Shown: positions 13,013-24,637 of the stretch, one piece after another
How the letters are laid out: each line of letters begins with the position of its first letter
How positions within the stretch are numbered: position 1 is the first letter of the stretch
Source: Lumnitzera littorea
Taxonomy: Eukaryota > Streptophyta > Magnoliopsida > Myrtales > Combretaceae
Assembly (NCBI GenBank): GCA_024138015.1
Contig: JAMXBB010000001.1
Location: forward strand, 131,171,764-131,235,763
DNA: 64,000 nucleotides
Direction: 5' to 3'
Position numbers and translations under genes: made by a program
The notes under the pieces: model-generated
Databases searched by the model: none
What the model saw: only the letters and a program-made list of their open reading frames with translations
Told to the model about the DNA's origin: nothing

Positions 13013-13949
13013 TTTATTATGAGAACTCTACTCCTTTAAAAACAAATAAATAATCTGGGTAAAAGAGTTGACCTTGTTTATTGCTTGTGAAATAGAGGTT
13101 TTGGGATTGTTTGTCCTTTTTCCCTATCATTCTCTCCTTTGTACTAACTAAATCTCCAAGGCTACATGTAGTGAAATACTCATGCGACAATCGCGTGATC
13201 ATTCCATTCAAAAACCCAACATTTAGAAAAAGATTCATTGATACTAAAATGCTACATATTTTGATGAGTGGAGAGAAAGTATCAATAATATTTAAGCACA
13301 TATTAGTGATAATAGATCCATGTTCTTATGTGTTAGGATTTTATTAATACTAATCCAATACTCATTAAAACACATAGTATGTTAGTATCATTATAGCTTT
13401 TCTCAGCATTTACTTGTTGGGGAATCCATTGGAGATCAAAGTAAATTAACATGGTGTGATGGTCCTTAGAAGCTCTGTCTCAATAGATTATTGTTTCATA
13501 GTGTATGAGGTTATATAAGACCCGACATGTAAATATAAAGCAAACTTTGATGCAAGATTTAGTAATTAACTTTCATGTATGTTTTTGCTGTGGTATATGA
13601 TAATCATAAATAAAAGTTGAAATAAGATCAATATATTGTGAATATAGTTATACATGTACGCATAAGAAAGGCCTTATTAGAAAATGGCATAAAGGCATTG
13701 CCATTAAGTACCAAGGGCTAAATAATGGTAAGTGTGCATTGAGAGGTAGGCAGCGATTGTTGCTTGATGATATTTAAATAAAATAATTATATGAAAATGA
13801 ATGTAAGGAAGTTAGAAATTTGCGAAGTCTTGTATGTTTTTGGCTAATAAAGAAGGTTTAATAACGATATTCAATGAGTAAATTTGATTTTAATATTCTA
13901 TGGATCTAAAATATCATTGTTTGTAAGAGATATATGTTTACACATGATA
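13013..13949. other. Intergenic DNA, nothing recognised
   Basis: AT-rich, with overlapping short reading frames on both strands at 13017-13347 that resemble no family I know. No feature is supported. Confidence 0.5.
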
Positions 13950-14229
13950 GGATCAATGTTTGATGTCAAGTTTAAATACAGGATCGAACTTTCAAATAGT
14001 TCAAATAAAGGATCAACGTTATGTTAAGTAATCTAAATAAAGGATTGAACTTTCAAGTGATTAAAATGGAAAATTAACGTTATGATAAATGGTCCAAATA
14101 GAGGATTAAAACCCTAATTTTATTTCAATTTTTGTTCTTTATTTGCATCACTTATCATAATGTTGATTGTTTATTTTAACCACTTAAAAGTTCGATCTTC
14201 TATTTAAACTTGACCCCATACATTAATCC
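13950..14229. mobile_element. Foldback MITE with about 100-bp inverted repeats
   Basis: The left arm starts GGATCAATGTTTGATGTCAAG. The right arm, read on the other strand, starts GGATTAATGTATGGGGTCAAG, and pairing continues for roughly 100 bp through the words GATCGAACTTTCAA, CAAATAAAGGATCAACG and TTATGATAAGTG. The left arm also repeats these words in tandem. The two arms could fold into a long hairpin. There is no coding capacity, and the target duplication was not resolved. Confidence 0.65.
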
Positions 14230-14405
14230 TCTTTAGTATAATTCTTCCCAAAAGATACATAATTAGAGTTTGCATGGTGCCAAGTTTGCCTCTCTTCAAT
14301 CAATTTCTACAAAATGTTTTTCTATGAGAATCTTCCTTTTTTTCCTTTTTAAATGTCTTTGACGCTTTATTTTACCTTTGTTTGTTGTACACGTACATGG
14401 TTCCT

Positions 14406-15596
14406 TTTTTTTTTTTTTCGATGGAAACATGGCAACTTATATTACTTTAAAACTCATAAAGAAAACATATAGTTCAACACAAGAGTAAGACCAGGCTAAA
14501 AAAAAAAAAAACAGAACAACTCAACCTAGCTCGACGAACAACATAGAATAAACATAAAGCAAACTAAAGTCTTGAACAACGAGGTTAGAAATAAAGCTAG
14601 GAAAATTATCCTCAAAAGTCACACGGTTGATAGCCTTTAAGTCTTCCTTAGTTAGTAAATCAGCCACTTGGTTTTGGTCACAACTTGCCCTGCAAAAGAG
14701 AATATGTTCAAAATGATGAATAAGAGAGATATACTCTACTAGGCAAATGTTCAAGTTAATGTTTAGTTTCTATGTCTAGTCTACAACCAATATCGAATTC
14801 GTCTCGATAATAATTGACTTAAGGTTTCTCTATCGTGCCCATTTCATTCCTTCAAGAATAGCCATTAGTTTTGCTTCCAATAGTAACGAAAGATTAGTTT
14901 GCATGTACAGCCCACTAAGAATATGACTTGACTCATTTCTCGCTGTTGTCCTAACACCTCCAATTTTACCTAGCTTGACTATAGCTCCATCATAGTTAAT
15001 TTTAATCATCCCCTTCCTCAGTCTAGTCCAACAGGTTGAAAAACTTCCTTTTTCTTGTAGCCTCGTTTTACGGTGAAGTGCCTACCATTCATTTGCCTTG
15101 GCTCTAATATCTTGGATTCAATGATTTTAAAGAACTTGCTCATGATTAAATATTATGTTGTTCCTTTTCCTCTATATGCATCGGAGTATAAACAAGATAT
15201 AAGCTTGTCTTGGGGGATGAACTTCCTTCCATCACTTTTTTCTCTAGTAGACATTCTCTTTTAGCCATTGCACCATTGATTCACTATTTACTATTCCATC
15301 TATGTTACTAATATCTAGCTTAAACCATCCTTTTTTAGTTAAGGACATTAAAAGAACAGATGACAAATGGTTTCCATTGTCCCTTTGGATAAAGGACATT
15401 CCAAACCTACATTGACTCCTCGATTACATAGTTTGTCCTTCGTTGGGATACCTTCCATCATGATTTTCTAGAGCAGCATTTGGATTTTTAGATAAGTAGG
15501 AGTCTTCCATATCTAATCCCATTTACTCGCATCCTTACCCATGTCCTCGCATTAACACAATTTTGCATAAATTGATTTTATAGATAGCTCCTCATC
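14406..15596 (-). mobile_element. LINE A, 3' part (zf-RVT, RNase H, 3' UTR, poly(A))
   Basis: This is the distal end of a plant LINE ORF2. From right to left it shows the Leu-Ser-Ile-Lys-Ser-Ile-Tyr motif that precedes zf-RVT, the zf-RVT core (GIPTKDKLCNRGV near 15430-15470), and an RNase H domain (KINYDGA near 14985-15010 down to NQVADLLTKE near 14650). It then ends in a 3' UTR with an A run seen as T14 at about 14406-14419. Several stops and frameshifts break it. Its 5' continuation lies at 22566-23400, on the far side of the inserted Ty3/Gypsy element. Confidence 0.85.
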
Positions 15597-16567
15597 TTAT
15601 GTGCTTAGGAGCTTAGTAATCATTAAAGCTTACAGTAGGAAGTAGTGACTAAGTGGATCCTTTGAGATATCGAAGAAAAGGAAATGGAAAGATCGATAAA
15701 CACAATAGTTTCAGTGAAGCTGCTCGGAGGATATGACGTACCAAAGAACATGACACGACTTAACACTTTGCTTGATATAACTCGTAAGCTAATGTTAAGG
15801 TCTACTTGCCACTAATCTTGAGCTACCCAGCAAGAGTAGATAAGAGTGTGACAGAAAATATACTCATAGAGGGATATCTCATAAGAACAAGAATATTCAT
15901 TAAGTGCAAGTTAGTTATTACAATTATAGTAAAAGGACTATTTATAGTAAGTCTTTTAGGGTAACAATACCAAAATGGAAAATTACATAAAAGATAATGA
16001 AGAAAGAGATTCTTAGTATGTACGAAAGAGGTAAATAAGACAAATGACAAAAAAAAAATATAGTACAAATGTTAGAAAAGTAATGAACAGGTGGCAACTT
16101 GTCAATGGGTTCATATTTAAGAATCTTGGAGTGTTGTGGTCGAGTTGTATTAAAGTTGCAGTTGCTACAAATGAATGGTACTTAAAGTTGCTAAGACGAT
16201 TAATGGGCATTGTTGTTCAATAGGTCGAATGAGTAAAGTTAGGCATACAGTCACCTTGGCCTCAGTATTCGGCAAGTTGGCCTCAGGATTAGGCATTTCT
16301 ATAGGTTGGAAAAGTAAGGCTCAATGTGAAGTGACCTTAAGCTCAACACTTGGTAAGTAGGCTTTGGTACTTGAGGGGTCAGTGATAGGACAAGTGTCAA
16401 AGTAAAGCAGAGTGGGTTTGAGTTGGGACCTTAAGGAGTTCATTCTTAACTCTTCCATATATAGGAGCTTGTCTTCGGTAGGCTGACATGAGAGTACCTT
16501 CATCACAAACGACTATAGGCCTCGGAGATGGGCGCAAGTGAGGGGTTCGGAGGTAGGCAATCCATCA
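15597..16567 (-). repeat. 3' LTR of the 15597-22565 Ty3/Gypsy element
   Basis: It aligns over its full length, at the same 971-bp length, with 21595-22565. A TATA-like box lies on the minus strand near 15940 (CTATAAATAGTCC). By eye the two LTRs differ at roughly 15-20% of sites, so the insertion is old. Confidence 0.85.
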
Positions 16568-17185
16568 ATTCCTCGCAGTTGTCGAAGATTTTCCTTCAAA
16601 TCTTGGTCTTCTTCTTCTTTTAGCATATAAGGTGTTAGGTCAGTGGCATTGAAAGTTGAAAATACTCCATATTCTTTGGGAAGCTCTAGCTCATAAGCTT
16701 TGTCATTAACATGGTAAAGGATCTTAAAAGGCCCATTTGACTTAGGGGATAACTTATTTGTTCTTTTCCTTAGAAAACGCTCCTTGCTAAGGTAAATCCA
16801 TATAAGGTCTCCTGGGCTGTAAATGACTCGTCTCCTTCCTTGATTTCCCTGTTCCTTCTATTAGGTTACAGTCTTCAATTCCTCGGAGTTGTCGAAGATT
16901 TTCCTTCAAATCTTGGTCTTCTTCTTCTTCTAGCATATAGGGTGTTAGGTCAGTGGCATTGAAAGTTGAAAATACTCCATATTCTTCGGGAAGCTCTAGC
17001 TCATAAGCTTTGTCATTAACATGGTAAAGGATCTTAAAAGGCCCATTTGACTTAGGGGATAACTTATTTGTTCTTTTCCTTAGAAAACGCTCCTTGCTAA
17101 GGTAAATCCATATAAGGTCTCCTAGGCTGTAAATGACTCGTCTCCTTCCTTGATTTCCCTGTTCCTTCTATTAGGTTACAGTCTT
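16566..17185 (-). repeat. Exact 2 x 310-bp tandem duplication inside gypsy integrase
   Basis: Copies 16566-16875 and 16876-17185 differ at only about five positions. On the minus strand each encodes the integrase C-terminal domain (PGDLIWIYLSKERF, then GPFKILYHVNDKAYELELP, then FSTFNATDLTPY). The unit length is not a multiple of three, so the second copy is out of frame with the first. The pair is far more alike than the two LTRs of the same element. Confidence 0.92.
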
Positions 17186-18000
17186 GTCTAATTGCTTGGC
17201 AACCTTTCATGCAGCTTTTAAAACTCCTCGACATGTTGTAGGCTCGATTGAATTTCTCCTTGGGAGGTTGGGTTGGTAACCATGTCTAAAGGTAAGTTCG
17301 GGTTAAGTCCATGGATAACCTCAAATGGTGACCTTCTCGTTGAGCTATGAGTGGAGCGGTTGTAAATAAACTCAATGATGGGCAGGCATAGATCCCAATC
17401 ATGTAAATTTTTCCCAACAATAGCTTGAAAGAGGTTGTCAACTATTCTGTTCACAATTTTTGTCTAGTCGTCTGTCTGTAGGTAGATCGAACATGAGCTT
17501 AGTGTCGAGCCTCTTCCATAACGTTCCCCAAAGGGAGCTCGTGAACTTCAAATCATGATTAAACACAATACTCCTAGGTACACTATGCAGTTGTGCGATC
17601 TCTTAAAAAGAGGTTAGCAATAAATAAAACATCACTGGTTTTGTGGCAAGGGATAAAGTAGTTCATTTTGCTGACTGATCAATCACCATTATAATAGAAT
17701 CATGCTTCTGCAATATTCTGGGTAGGCTGAGCATAAAATCCATGCTTAGATCGATCCATAGCTATTCAAGTATGGGCAGAGGTGTATACTCTCCATACGA
17801 CTCCTTTCTTCCCTTGGTATGTTTGCACACTTCACAATGTTTAAGAACCTTGTGTACATCCTTCATCATCACAAGCTAATAGAAATGTCCTTTCAATAAC
17901 TTAGCTGTTCTCTTCTCACTAAAGTAGTTAGCTAAGCCTCCAACATGGGCTTCTAAAAAAACAATTCCTTAATAGAACCACTCGATATACAGATTTGTCT
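17186..18000 (-). pseudogene. Gypsy integrase core remnant
   Basis: The minus strand at 17218-17454 reads NLHDWDLCLPIIEFIYN, then RSPFEVIHGLNPNLPLD, the segment after the third catalytic residue in Ty3/Gypsy integrases. Upstream, 17460-18000 contains further broken integrase sequence with many stops. It cannot be functional. Confidence 0.75.
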
Positions 18001-18018
18001 TCCTTTCATAAAAAAATC

Positions 18019-19340
18019 TTAGCTTAAATAGAACCCATCTATTACTCCTCCTATGTTGCATTTGGCGACTAAGGGTTCAAAATAGGGGTCATATTCATAC
18101 TGATTAGGTAAGGTGCCAAACCTAAATATTTTAGCCTGTAAAATGGTAATAAGAACATGTTGAAGAGAAAGTGTGTCGACTATAGCATTGGTATTCTCTT
18201 TCTTGTGTTTAATGACATAGTAGAAAGTCTCCAGGTATTTGACCCACTTGGTATGGTGTTGGGAAAGTTTTTGTGATCCTCTGAGATACTTTAGAGATTC
18301 ATAGTCCATGTAGACAATGAATTCTCTTGGTAGTAAGTAGTGTTGCTAGTTCTAAAATGCTTGGACAAGGGCATAAAACTCCTTGTAATATGTCGAGTAA
18401 TTTAATGTGGCACCTTTGATTTTCTTGCTCAAATTTGCAATTGGTTGACACTCCTACATAAGAATAACTCTGATGCTGGTTATACTAACTATAGATGTGT
18501 CACATTTTAGTTTAAAAACTTTCTCGAAGTTAGGCAAGATGAGCACTGGGGCAAAAGTTAGCTTAGACTTAATCTCATCAAAACTACCTTGAGCTTTCTC
18601 AAACCACTTGAATTCAAAGTTCTTCCTTGTCAACTCGGTCAATGGTACAATTACGCAACTAAAGTTCTGAATAAATTTGGGTTAAAATGAAGCTATACTA
18701 TGGAAACTCCTAACTTTTGCAACATTGGTCAACGTTAGCCACTCGAGACTAGCTCGAACTTTCTTGTCATCAACTTTAATACCTCTTTCAGAAACAACAT
18801 AACTGAGGAATATTACCTCACTCTAACAAAATACACATTTCTTTAAATTGTTGAATAAGTGCTTGGCACAGAGGATATCAAACACAAATATCAAGTGCAC
18901 GACATGAGAGATGAGGTCGGCACTATATACCAGAATATCATTAAAGTAGACAACCACACACTTACCAATCAATATTCTCAAAACATGGTTCATGAGTCAT
19001 GTAAAAGTGCCCGATACATTTGTTGGACCAAACGACATTACCATCTATTCGAATAGACTGTCCTTTGTTTTGAAAGCAGTTTTCTACTCATCTCTAGGTC
19101 TCATTCTAATTTGGTGGTGGCTACTCTTCAAATTTATCTTCGAAAATACTTACGCACCATGCAACTTATCAAGCATATCATCCAATTGAGGGATTGGATA
19201 TTGATACTTGACAGTGATTTTGTTAATTATTTGACTATCGATACGCATTCTCAATGAGCTATTCTTTTTTGGCACTAGGACAGTTATCATGGCATATGGG
19301 CTCATGCTCTCTTAGACATATTCACGATCAATCAACTAGT
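18019..19340 (-). pseudogene. Gypsy reverse transcriptase/RNase H remnant
   Basis: The RNase H tail is at 18019-18309 (HTKWVKYLETFYYVIKHKK), and the RT/RNase H junction at 18454-18642 (FDEIKSKLTFAPVLILPNFEK). The RT core further right includes the catalytic box at 18937-18948, which reads Tyr-Phe-Asn-Asp where Tyr-Val-Asp-Asp is usual, so the first catalytic Asp is lost. Multiple stops are present. Confidence 0.8.
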
Positions 19341-19877
19341 CAACTTATTTCTTTATCTCTATAGCCTATTTAGGGTTGAGCCTTTAGACAAGTCAGTTAG
19401 GTAGAGCAGCTTTAAACTAAAGGTCAATACAATGCTCTATTCCTCTTACAGGTGGTAAACCTCTCAGCATATTGGCAGGAAATAAGGTTCCAGCTTCTCG
19501 AAACTCTAGAGGTTTCCTAATTAATAAGAGCACACATTCTTTTGTCTTGACATATTTAGAGAATTGGGCTTGGGAAATCATTAGGGACTTCCTTTGAAGT
19601 GATATGGAAATCTTCTCCTGTAACTCTTAACCTTCTTTGGGGCTCATTGGGGCTAATATAACTTTCTTCTCATTTGTTTAAAACATGTAGGTATTCCTAT
19701 ATCCATCATACAATACCTTTAAGTCAAATAGCTAGGGTTAGCCAAGTAATATGTATGAGGCACACATTGGTAGGATGTCACATAGTACCTTATCCTTATA
19801 TATGTCACCATTAGTAATCGGCACTTTGACTTGCTTGGTAACAAGTAGACCTCTCTTCTCATTTAGCCAATGAATCT

Positions 19878-20280
19878 TTACTGCTTAGGGTGAGGATAGG
19901 TGGGTAATTTCAGGGCCTTCATCACGACTTGAGCTATTACATTGGTATAATTACCTCTATCAATGATCAAAGCATAGAGCTTACCATTCACTTGACAGTT
20001 TGTATGGAACAGGTTCTCTTTTTGCTCATTCTCATTAGACACAAAGGTATTGAGAGATAATTGTATGACCATATAGTATTCAGCCTCTTTTTCAAGTGAG
20101 ATTATGACATTTGAGTCGTCTTGGAATTCGTTCAATAAGTGATCAACATCCACCTCCTCTTTACCTTTACTATCATTTTCCACCTCAAATTGGGGTCTAT
20201 CTCCTTTGATGGTCACGATACGTCAGTTTGGGCACTAAGTAGCCACGTATCTAAAACCAAGATACTTGAAACACTTAATC
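19878..20280 (-). pseudogene. Gypsy zinc knuckle and aspartic protease remnant
   Basis: The minus strand at about 20225-20275 keeps the outline of a CCHC knuckle (Cys-Phe-Lys-Tyr), with the second Cys and the His both changed to Tyr. The protease active site follows as LIIDRGNYTNV, where D-[ST/G]-G is expected. It is inactive as written. Confidence 0.75.
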
Positions 20281-20639
20281 TCTCGGGTCTTCCTTCCTAA
20301 GTTATAACCTTAATCCTTCTTGGCCTCAAGCTCGTCAGCCTTGCTCTTACCTTAGCCATTATCAGGTTTGCTCAGCATTTGACCTTGGCGATCTACCTTG
20401 GAACCGTAGTAAGCTTGGTCATATCTAGGTCAAGTTGGCATACCAGTTCTACTATGCAAGATCTAGGTTGGCTGCTCGGTACTTGGTTGCTTTGATTCTA
20501 CCTCTACTTGTTGACCCTCTATGCCACTCAGATGGTCTCATTTAAGGTCTTAAGTCTCTGTACTTCCACTATGTTACCAATTTTAGTCCTTAGCCCATAA
20601 ATGATTCGTGCTATTGTTCTCACCTTAGGCTCATCAACA

Positions 20640-21594
20640 TTGTATCTAATCATTAGTAATTGGAACTCTCAAACATACTCATATACTAATCTGTTACCTT
20701 ACCTCAGGTCTTAGAGACATTGGAAAGTGTCATGCTTGTAGTGTTTAGAAACAAACCTATTCCTTAGAACTCTCTTCATCTCATTCCATGTTTGAACTTC
20801 TTCTCGGGCTCTTTGACATACATTTTGCAACTTCTTTCACCATATTGCTGTATACCTAGAAAATTCTAATGCAATTACTTGAATATGAACAGTATTTTCG
20901 TAATTATAAAAGTCAAATATCTTTTCAATTTTCTCTTCTTAGTCTAGGTAGTCATCAGCACTACTAAACTCATTAAAGCTTAAAATTTGCATTTTAAGAT
21001 GCTCAGCTCCTCTAAGAGCTCTAAGCTTATGCTCCTTGATTCCATCATACTATTCTTGCTCTTCATACTCCTTAACTTCATCTAACTTAAGACTCCTTCT
21101 CGCAATCCTTTAGCATGACGAGGTAGAGTTGGGTTCACATTCATAATTTTGGGTGCTCGATGCTCACCAATCTGTCTTCTCGGCCCATCTCTCACTTCTC
21201 AACCTTATTCAACAACAACTCTCTCTTATGGCCTAGTTTCTATTGCCCTTTGTATAGAAATAGCCAGATTGGCTAAGCAAGGTCTTATATCTGCTCATCA
21301 GTAGTTCATGGAGTTTGTTGAGTAACATGACCGTAACCATAAGCATCACTCTCGACATCATTAATTTCTCTTTAAACACTAGGATTTGACATTTCTTAAT
21401 ACAAAACTTCAAAAAGTCTACCACTCAATAGAAGATTACATATAACTTTCAAAACTAGATAACACATAGTGACTAAAGAACTTGCTCTATTTTTCTACTA
21501 AAGAAACAGAGTAAAATAGAACACATACATTAGCAAGGAATACTTCAACATGAAGCTTACGGTTGCAACCTTAAACTCTGATGTTAAGATTATA
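20640..21594 (-). pseudogene. Gypsy gag remnant and leader
   Basis: The minus strand near 20830-21000 reads LKMQILSFNEFSSADDYLD, the start of a Ty3/Gypsy gag domain of the same type as the plus-strand element at 43300. Stops are frequent. The region up to the LTR is untranslated leader and a degenerate primer site. Confidence 0.65.
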
Positions 21595-22565
21595 TGATAT
21601 GCCTAGGAGTTTAGTAATCACTAAAGCTTACCATAGAGAGTAGTGACTAAGTAGGTCCTTTAAGATATCGAAGAAAAGGAAATATAAAGATTGATAAACA
21701 TAGCAGCTTCCATAAAGCTGCTTAGAGGACATAACACACTAATGAACACGACACGACTTAATACTTCGCTTGATATGATTCATAAGTTAATGTTAAGGTC
21801 TACTCACTACTAATTTTGAGCTACCGGGCAAGAGTAGATAAGAGTATGAAAGAAAATGTACTCGAAGAGAGATATCTTATAAGAACAAGAATATTCATTA
21901 AGTGTAAGTTGGTCATTGTAGCTATAGTAAAAGGACTATTTATAGTAAGTCTTTTAAGGTAACAATATCAAAATGAAAAATTAAATAAAAGACAATAAAG
22001 AAAGAGATTTCTAGTATGTATGAAAAGGGGTAAATAAAACATATGATAAAAAGAAATATAGTACGAATGTTAGAAAAGTAATAGATAAGTGGCAGCTTGT
22101 CAATGGGTTCGTATTTAGGAATCTTGGAGCGTTGTGACTGAGCTATATTGAAGTTGCGACTGTTGCAAATGAATTGTACTTAGAATTGTTGAGATGAGTA
22201 ATGGGCACTACTGTTCAATAGGCTGAATGAGTAGAGCTTGACGTGCAGTCACCTTAACCTTGGTACTAGGTAGGTTGGCCTTAGGACTCGACATTCCTAT
22301 AGGTTGGAAGAATAGGGCTTAGTGTGAAGTAATCTCGAGTTCAGCACTTTGCAAGTAGGCCTTGACACTTGAGGGGTTGACAATAGGATAAGTATAAGAG
22401 CAGAGTAGAGTAGGTTCGAGTTAGGACCTTAAGGAGTTCACCTATAGCTCTTCTATATACAAGAGCTTATCCATGGTAGGCTGGCATAAGAGTACCCTCT
22501 TTATGAGAGATTGTAGGCTTCAGAGATGGGCGCAAGTAAGGGGTTTGAAGGTAGGTAATCCATCA
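21595..22565 (-). repeat. 5' LTR of the 15597-22565 Ty3/Gypsy element
   Basis: It begins TGATATGCCTAGGAG and ends GTAATCCATCA in the plus reading, with TG and CA termini. Its partner is at 15597-16567. The internal side carries a degenerate Met-tRNA primer site. Confidence 0.85.
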
Positions 22566-23400
22566 CCATCCATATTCTCTAGCCAATATTGTAGGTCCTA
22601 TTTTGGTCATCATTCGTTAAAATTACATCTCCTAGCATACAATTAATAGTTGCATCAAACGGGTAACCTATAATATCTTGTTTTTACCTACCTGGACCAT
22701 CCTAAACCTACTGCATTGTAAGAAGATGATCAAATTTATTAAGCAGGCCATATATCCTCTCGAATACAATACCTTCCTATGTCCAAAGGTCTAACCAGAA
22801 GCTTGTTTTTCCGTCCCTGATCTTTATCCTGGCATGCTTCTTAACCTACTCTTACATCTTTTTTAAGGACCTATAAAATCCTCATCTCAAGCGTTTTTTA
22901 AGGTGGTCCTTGGATATTTTACATTTTGCCAGTATAACCACAATTTAGAGAAGTTTCTTCTTGCTCAAATCCTAAGCTAGCTTTGTGAGGTTTACACTAT
23001 CTTGTTTCATAACATCCAACATTCTTAATCTTCCTAACGACTTTGTTTTTTTTTTTTTTTATTATTATTACTTTTTATCTTTTTCTAACTTGCCCAAGGT
23101 CATTTCCTTTGTTCATTCGTAAATTCCCATAAGAAGTCTCTATATACTTTCTCTATCCTTTCCACTAAGTTTTTCAAGAAAGGAATAAATTGAGAGTATT
23201 AATTAGAAATACTTTCAAGAATGGACGTTGTAAGAAGTTTATGACCTACCATGCTTAGCATGTGTGACTTCCAACCAGTTAGTTTCCTTCAAGTCTTTTC
23301 CAAAATGAAAACTAAATCAACTCTTTCAAAATTCCCCCAATTTTCATGGATGGCCTAAGATATTTGCCCATTTGATCGACTGCCTAGCATATCATATAAT
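22566..23400 (-). mobile_element. LINE A, 5' part (end of RT, connection region), 5'-truncated
   Basis: On the minus strand this shows the end of LINE reverse transcriptase (Val-Glu-Arg-Ile-Glu-Lys-Val-Tyr-Arg-Asp-Phe-Leu-Trp near 23130-23160) and the downstream IRDGKTSFWLDLW motif near 22800-22830. It ends exactly at the gypsy LTR and continues in register at 15596. A T15 run at 23046-23060 (A15 in the coding strand) interrupts it. The catalytic RT core and endonuclease are absent, so the copy was 5'-truncated near 23400. Confidence 0.8.
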
Positions 23401-24280
23401 TTGTTTTTCAACTGCCTATTAGTGTTCTGAGAGAAAAATGATACAAGATACACGATTCCTTTTAGTTGTGACTTTTTGTGCCTTATATACATATATTTTG
23501 CATTGTATTGTTAATATATACCTATTCTAGATTTTCCTATGTATCTTTATAAATCAAAGTTTTATTATTTTCCTTTTTTTGAGTACTCAACAAATAAGTT
23601 TATATAACAAGCTTTAAAGAGGGCACTTTTTTTTTTCTTTTGCCAATAATTTTGTAGAATGTTTAATAAGGAATATTTGTAGGAAATAAAACAAAAAGAT
23701 TTCTTTTCCTTTCCCAATGAACATGTTCTTATGGGCAATTCAATTTGTAAAATTAGCTTTGCAAATAAATTACTTTAGAAGAATGAGTTGCACAATAAAG
23801 TTAAAGCTCAAAGTTTTATGTTTATATTTTGGCTAATTATGCTGTGTGTCACCTTTTTTTTTTTTTTGTTGTTGAATACTCAATTTAATTAATGTGATAA
23901 GTAATTTTTAAAAAGGTTAATGAGGAATATATCTATGATATCAAACAAAAATGATATTCTCTCTCTTTATGAACAAAGTATATTCAGAAACAATTTAATC
24001 TATATATAAATAGGCTAACGACAAATCATATAAGTAGAATGGGTTATAAATATTCTAGTATAATAATAAAGCTAAATACATATGGTAAACTTTTTCTTTC
24101 TTTTTTATTTTTTTTTGGAAACTATTAAAGACTAAACGATATAAAATGTATGATAACAAGTTTTAAAGTATTGTACTATAATGATAAAGCTAAATATATC
24201 TTTTAAAAATAGTTAAAATATGAACGAATAAATATCTTTAGATATTAATTTACCTTTAGTTGAATATAATTGATATTAAT
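23401..24280. other. AT-rich intergenic DNA
   Basis: Sequence between LINE A and LINE B with many homopolymer T runs (for example near 23630 and 23855). No coding or repeat structure was recognised. Confidence 0.5.
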
Positions 24281-24291
24281 AATTTTGAATA
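24281..24291. repeat. Left target-site duplication of LINE B
   Basis: AATTTTGAATA here pairs with AATTTTGAGTA at 30191-30201, with one mismatch in 11. The two lie exactly at the outer edges of the LINE. Confidence 0.7.
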
Positions 24292-24637
24292 CGGTTCGAA
24301 AATCATGTTCTCATTTCTTTAGTGTTAAATAATGACCATTAACAAACCATAATCCATTTTTTATAATACATTGAAAATCTAGATTATTATCTATAACTAG
24401 TAGGTAAATTCCCGTTCCAACATTTATGATCTTAAGGTTACTGGTTGATTGATCCAATAATATTTTAAATTCTGGGTTAGGACCCATGATTTTTGCAACA
24501 AACCTGAATTGCCACGTGTCACAAATGCTCTTCTTCTTAGCTTTTGAGAATACGACGTAGCATAACCTAGAAGATCGGTGAAAAAATTGGTCTAGTACTG
24601 GATATGACTCTTCTATTGTAGGGTTAGAGCGAGACAA
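24292..24637 (-). pseudogene. LINE ORF1 DUF4283 domain, inverted
   Basis: The minus strand reads TWQFRFVAKIMGPNPEFK and then NGLWFVNGHYLTLKK, the typical DUF4283 RNA-binding-like domain of plant LINE ORF1 proteins. After LTLKK, where a Trp is expected, the codon is TGA. The rest of the same protein runs on the opposite strand immediately to the right, so the fragment is inverted relative to the LINE body. Confidence 0.7.

Larger units (their letters stand above)
15597..22565 (-). mobile_element. Ty3/Gypsy LTR retrotransposon, inserted in LINE A
   Basis: A degenerate element of 6,969 bp with two 971-bp LTRs (3' LTR at 15597-16567, 5' LTR at 21595-22565, minus orientation). The upstream LTR begins TG and ends CA in the plus reading. 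Internal domains follow gag, protease, RT, RNase H, integrase from right to left. The target duplication is CCATC (22566-22570) against TCATC (15592-15596). A primer site resembling initiator Met tRNA (AACATCAGAG) lies next to the 5' LTR near 21575-21590. All frames carry stops. No chromodomain was seen after integrase. Confidence 0.9.

Noticed and set aside
16566..17185. The 310-bp repeat pair as LTRs of a small nested element
   Set aside because: The units abut directly, have no TG/CA ends, and code for the integrase C-terminal domain, so they are a tandem duplication.
24292..24637. DUF4283 on the minus strand as the missing ORF1 of LINE A
   Set aside because: It is only about 900 bp from LINE A's truncated RT, with no endonuclease or RT core between. 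It lies inside LINE B's target repeats and fits LINE B's ORF1.
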